Of a stretch of DNA of 7,781 nucleotides, positions 5,629 to 7,781 are shown one piece after another. A program made the translations under genes and the position numbers. This stretch comes from Candidatus Hydrogenedentota bacterium (lineage in GTDB: Bacteria > Hydrogenedentota > Hydrogenedentia > Hydrogenedentales > SLHB01), in assembly GCA_007118235.1 (NCBI GenBank), contig SKRY01000022.1, positions 1 to 7,781 on the forward strand, given 5' to 3'. The notes beneath the pieces are model-generated. The model had not been told where the DNA came from. It ran no database searches and saw nothing but the letters and a program-made list of their open reading frames with translations. How positions within the stretch are numbered: position 1 is the stretch's first letter; the number at the start of each line of letters is the position of its first letter.

Positions 5629-7326
5629 GTGCCGAAGCAACGCCGCATCATCGTCATCGGGCTCGATGGGGCCACGTGGGATCTCTTGAAGCCATGGATG
5701 GACCGGGGGCGCTTGCCCAATCTCAAACGCATGGTGGACGAGGGGGCGTCGGGAGAATTGCACTCCATCTATCCGCCGGAGACGCCCGCGGCGTGGCCTT
5801 CCTTCATGACGGGCAAGAACCCCGGCAAGCATGGCGTCTTTGATTTCCTCGTCTATGACCCGGAGTCCAAGACCGAGCGTCCCGTCAACGCGGGTGCGCG
5901 CCGGGGGCGGACCATCTGGGATTATCTCAATGACGCGGACAAGACCTCCCTCGTGCTCAACGTGCCCACCACCTATCCGCCGCAGCCCATTAAGGGCGCC
6001 ATGATAAGCGGTTTCCTTACACCGGACGGAGCCCCGGATTACACGCACCCCCGGAATCTGGCGGATGAATTGGAGAAGGAGCATGGGCGGTATCCTTTGT
6101 TCTTCAAGACCATGTCCTTCGTGAGCGCGAGTTCCGAGCACAACGCCCGGCTCTTCCTTGATGAATGCGAGTGGATGGACAAGGTGAAGTTCGAAGTCGC
6201 CGAGAAACTCTGGGATCGCTACGAACCCGACTTCACCATGCTCCATATTTGGGGCACGGACCGGCTCCAGCACGAGCTGTGGAATCTCCTTGATCCGCAA
6301 CATCCCCGCTACAATCCTCGCATGGCGGGAGAGTTCGGACCGCGCATCGAGGCCTACTACACGATGCTGGATGAAGGCATCGGCCGGCTGGCGGAGCGTG
6401 TCGAACCAGACGGCATGACCTTCGTCATCTCGGACCACGGTTTCGGACCGACCCACTACTTCATTGATCTTAATAGCTGGCTGTTGCGCGAGGGGTTCAT
6501 CACCCTCAAGGATACCTTCAAGGTCAAGTTGAAGCGCTTGCTATGGGACATCGGCATCACCCCCTACAACGCCACGCGCATCGTGCAGCCGCTGCTGCGT
6601 TTCGGTACATGGTTTAAGGCGGGCGCGCCGGAAGCCGTTCTCCGCAAAACCTCTGGGGCGATCAATATCCCCGGCATGCTAAGCCTTGACGACGTGGATT
6701 GGGAGCGGACCCAGGCCTACGCGCCGTTTGGATGGAGCGGGATCTATATCAACACCCAGGGCATTCGCCCCAACGGCAGCGTGGATCCCTCGGACTACAA
6801 CGCTATACGCGACCGCATCGTCGGGCGTTGGCGCGAACTCGTCAATCCCGCGACCGGCGCGCCCGTGGATGGTCCCGTCCACACAAACGAGGAGATGTAC
6901 GACGGTCCTTTCTCGCCGTACGGGCCGGATATCATGCCCTTGCCCCTAGCGGAGAAGTACATGCCGGTGTGCTTCTTCGGTTTCGCCTCCAAGGAGCCCG
7001 TCTACCCCAACAACACCCTCTTCGGCAACCACCGGATGGAAGGTATTATCGCCGCATCGGGCAGGGGGGTGCAGCCCGGCGTCATCGCTCCAGCCAATCT
7101 CATGGACATGGCCCCGACCATTCTGCATCTCCTGGGGTTGAAGGCGCCGGATGACATGGACGGCAACATTCTGACGGAACTCATCACGCAGGAGGACCTC
7201 GAGGCCCATCCCCCGGAGACCCTCGAGATCGAGGTGGAAGATACCGGCGAGGAAGGCGTGGGTGGTCTCTGCGAGAAAGAGCGCGAGGAAATCCGGCGCA
7301 AACTCGAAGGGCTTGGTTATCTTTAG
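5629..7326 (+). CDS. AlkP-superfamily phosphohydrolase/phosphomutase (COG3379 type)
   Basis: Predicted metal-dependent phosphohydrolase or phosphodiesterase of 565 residues with the alkaline-phosphatase fold, related to type I phosphodiesterase/nucleotide pyrophosphatases. Metal-site pattern: D13 in IVIGLDGATWD; probable nucleophile T52 in PPETPAAWPSFMTGKNPGKHG; D211 and H215 in GTDRLQH; D269 and H270 in ISDHGFG; H468 in FGNHRMEG. The middle and late blocks (VDWERTQAYA at 356-365, GIYINTQGIRPNG, PATGAPVDGPV) are typical of this uncharacterised family, as is the ending EREEIRRKLEGLGYL. No signal peptide or membrane segment is seen, suggesting a cytoplasmic enzyme; the substrate is unknown. Start is GTG at 5629, with CGGAGG eight bases upstream and homology beginning at once. 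It may be co-transcribed with the reductase before it. No strong terminator is visible before the tRNA promoter. Confidence 0.92.
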   Translation: MPKQRRIIVIGLDGATWDLLKPWMDRGRLPNLKRMVDEGASGELHSIYPPETPAAWPSFMTGKNPGKHGVFDFLVYDPESKTERPVNAGARRGRTIWDYLNDADKTSLVLNVPTTYPPQPIKGAMISGFLTPDGAPDYTHPRNLADELEKEHGRYPLFFKTMSFVSASSEHNARLFLDECEWMDKVKFEVAEKLWDRYEPDFTMLHIWGTDRLQHELWNLLDPQHPRYNPRMAGEFGPRIEAYYTMLDEGIGRLAERVEPDGMTFVISDHGFGPTHYFIDLNSWLLREGFITLKDTFKVKLKRLLWDIGITPYNATRIVQPLLRFGTWFKAGAPEAVLRKTSGAINIPGMLSLDDVDWERTQAYAPFGWSGIYINTQGIRPNGSVDPSDYNAIRDRIVGRWRELVNPATGAPVDGPVHTNEEMYDGPFSPYGPDIMPLPLAEKYMPVCFFGFASKEPVYPNNTLFGNHRMEGIIAASGRGVQPGVIAPANLMDMAPTILHLLGLKAPDDMDGNILTELITQEDLEAHPPETLEIEVEDTGEEGVGGLCEKEREEIRRKLEGLGYL

Positions 7327-7410
7327 CGGGCGGCTGCTTGTCGCGCCAGCGCCAGGGGAACAAGGGAATGCGTTGCCGGAAGGGTTCGTTCAAGAAGCCG
7401 GAACGGTAGC

Positions 7411-7440
7411 TTGACACTGGGCCGGCGCATTTGTTATAAG
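7411..7440 (+). promoter_or_regulatory. Strong sigma70-type promoter of the tRNA operon
   Basis: A perfect -35 TTGACA (7411-7416) is followed after 18 bases by TATAAG (7435-7440, 5 of 6); read as TTATAA the spacer is 17. The predicted start is near 7447. The sequence between the -10 and the start is G-rich (TGGGGTG), the kind of GC-rich discriminator found at stable-RNA promoters under stringent control; that regulation is inference. About 35 bases of leader precede the first tRNA. Confidence 0.8.
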
Positions 7441-7481
7441 TGGGGTGGCGTTGGGGCGAGCGAGTCCTTGTGCGCCCAAAT

Positions 7482-7557
7482 GCTGGCGTAGCTCAGTTGG
7501 TAGAGCAACGGATTTGTAATCCGTAGGTCGGGGGTTCGAAGCCCTTCGCCAGCTCCA
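7482..7557 (+). tRNA. tRNA-Thr(TGT)
   Basis: Complete cloverleaf of 76 bases with CCA encoded. The acceptor GCTGGCG pairs with CGCCAGC. The D-arm is GCTC/GAGC, the anticodon stem ACGGA/TCCGT encloses loop TTTGTAA with anticodon TGT (7515-7517), and the T-arm carries TTCGAAG. The T stem has two G-T pairs next to the acceptor. It reads ACA codons. First gene of the three-tRNA operon. Confidence 0.96.
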
Positions 7558-7588
7558 AGAATACGATTTTGCAATCCTTAACTTGTGT

Positions 7589-7674
7589 GGTGAGCTGCCC
7601 GAGCGGTCAAAGGGAACGGGCTGTAAACCCGTCGGCGTATGCCTACGAAGGTTCGAATCCTTCGCTCACCACCA
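7589..7674 (+). tRNA. tRNA-Tyr(GTA)
   Basis: Complete class II tRNA of 86 bases with CCA encoded. The acceptor GGTGAGC pairs with GCTCACC. The anticodon stem ACGGG/CCCGT encloses loop CTGTAAA with anticodon GTA (7623-7625). A long variable arm follows, as expected for bacterial tRNA-Tyr, then T-arm GAAGG/CCTTC with loop TTCGAAT. It lies 31 bases after tRNA-Thr. Confidence 0.96.
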
Positions 7675-7704
7675 TTTTTATGATTTTAGAGGGAACAGTT
7701 CCGG

Positions 7705-7781
7705 GCGGGAATAGCTCAGTTGGCTAGAGCATCAGCCTTCCAAGCTGAGGGTCGCGGGTTCGAGTCCCGTTTCCCGCTCCA
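7705..7781 (+). tRNA. tRNA-Gly(TCC)
   Basis: Complete cloverleaf of 77 bases with CCA encoded at the very last bases of the window. The acceptor GCGGGAA pairs with TTCCCGC. The anticodon stem TCAGC/GCTGA encloses loop CTTCCAA with anticodon TCC (7739-7741), and the T-arm loop is TTCGAGT. It reads GGA codons and lies 30 bases after tRNA-Tyr. Confidence 0.96.

Noticed and set aside
5257..6456. Minus-strand open frame of 399 codons across the reductase and phosphohydrolase genes
   Set aside because: It spans two well-supported plus-strand genes and their spacer, has no recognisable domain, and reflects high GC content at third codon positions.
7327..7410. Terminator after the phosphohydrolase gene
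   Set aside because: Only short stems (such as CGTTC/GAACG at 7387-7405) are present, with no U-tract; too weak to annotate.
1..7781. CRISPR array, insertion sequence, phage, toxin-antitoxin or defence module
   Set aside because: No short regularly spaced direct repeats, transposase or integrase motifs, terminal inverted repeats or defence-type domains were seen. The only tandem repeat is inside the PASTA coding region. The tRNAs show no adjacent integrase within the window.

Overview
The window is GC-rich bacterial chromosome with densely packed genes on both strands. It holds seven protein genes, the first cut by the left edge, and ends in three tRNA genes. A DUF1080 (3-keto-disaccharide hydrolase type) secreted protein, a secreted sialidase-like beta-propeller, a free-standing PASTA lipoprotein, two aldo/keto reductases and a COG3379-type AlkP-superfamily phosphohydrolase are found together in Gram-negative saprophytes of the Planctomycetota, Lentisphaerota and Hydrogenedentota kind. 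This placement is inferred from gene content, not from a marker gene. Hydrogenedentota is my best guess, at low confidence.

Layout from left to right. The 3' part of an aldo/keto reductase (+) converges on a DUF1080 gene (-), with a 12-bp hairpin between them. Upstream of the DUF1080 gene, on the same strand, is a three-PASTA acidic lipoprotein gene (-). A 297-bp divergent intergenic region separates it from a four-Asp-box sialidase-family gene (+). That gene converges on a YjbQ/UPF0047 gene (-) across a perfect 15-bp inverted repeat. A 251-bp divergent region leads to a complete aldo/keto reductase (+), followed 68 bp later by a GTG-started AlkP-superfamily phosphohydrolase (+). A strong sigma70-like promoter then drives tRNA-Thr(TGT), tRNA-Tyr(GTA) and tRNA-Gly(TCC), the last ending exactly at the window edge.

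How the genes fit together. The sialidase-like protein and the DUF1080 protein carry export signals and probably act on glycans outside the cytoplasm. The reductases could handle sugar aldehydes or ketones inside the cell, but no pathway can be read from this sequence. The PASTA lipoprotein may bind peptidoglycan; no kinase or penicillin-binding protein domain is attached. YjbQ and the phosphohydrolase look like independent housekeeping or lipid/glycan functions. The tRNA trio has the order and anticodons of the widespread thrU-tyrU-glyT-thrT-tuf locus, so tRNA-Thr(GGT) and tuf are expected just past the right edge.

I found no undescribed multi-gene system. The points most worth a second look are the nearly identical tandem PASTA repeats, the promoter and leader-hairpin architecture, and the tRNA/tuf locus.
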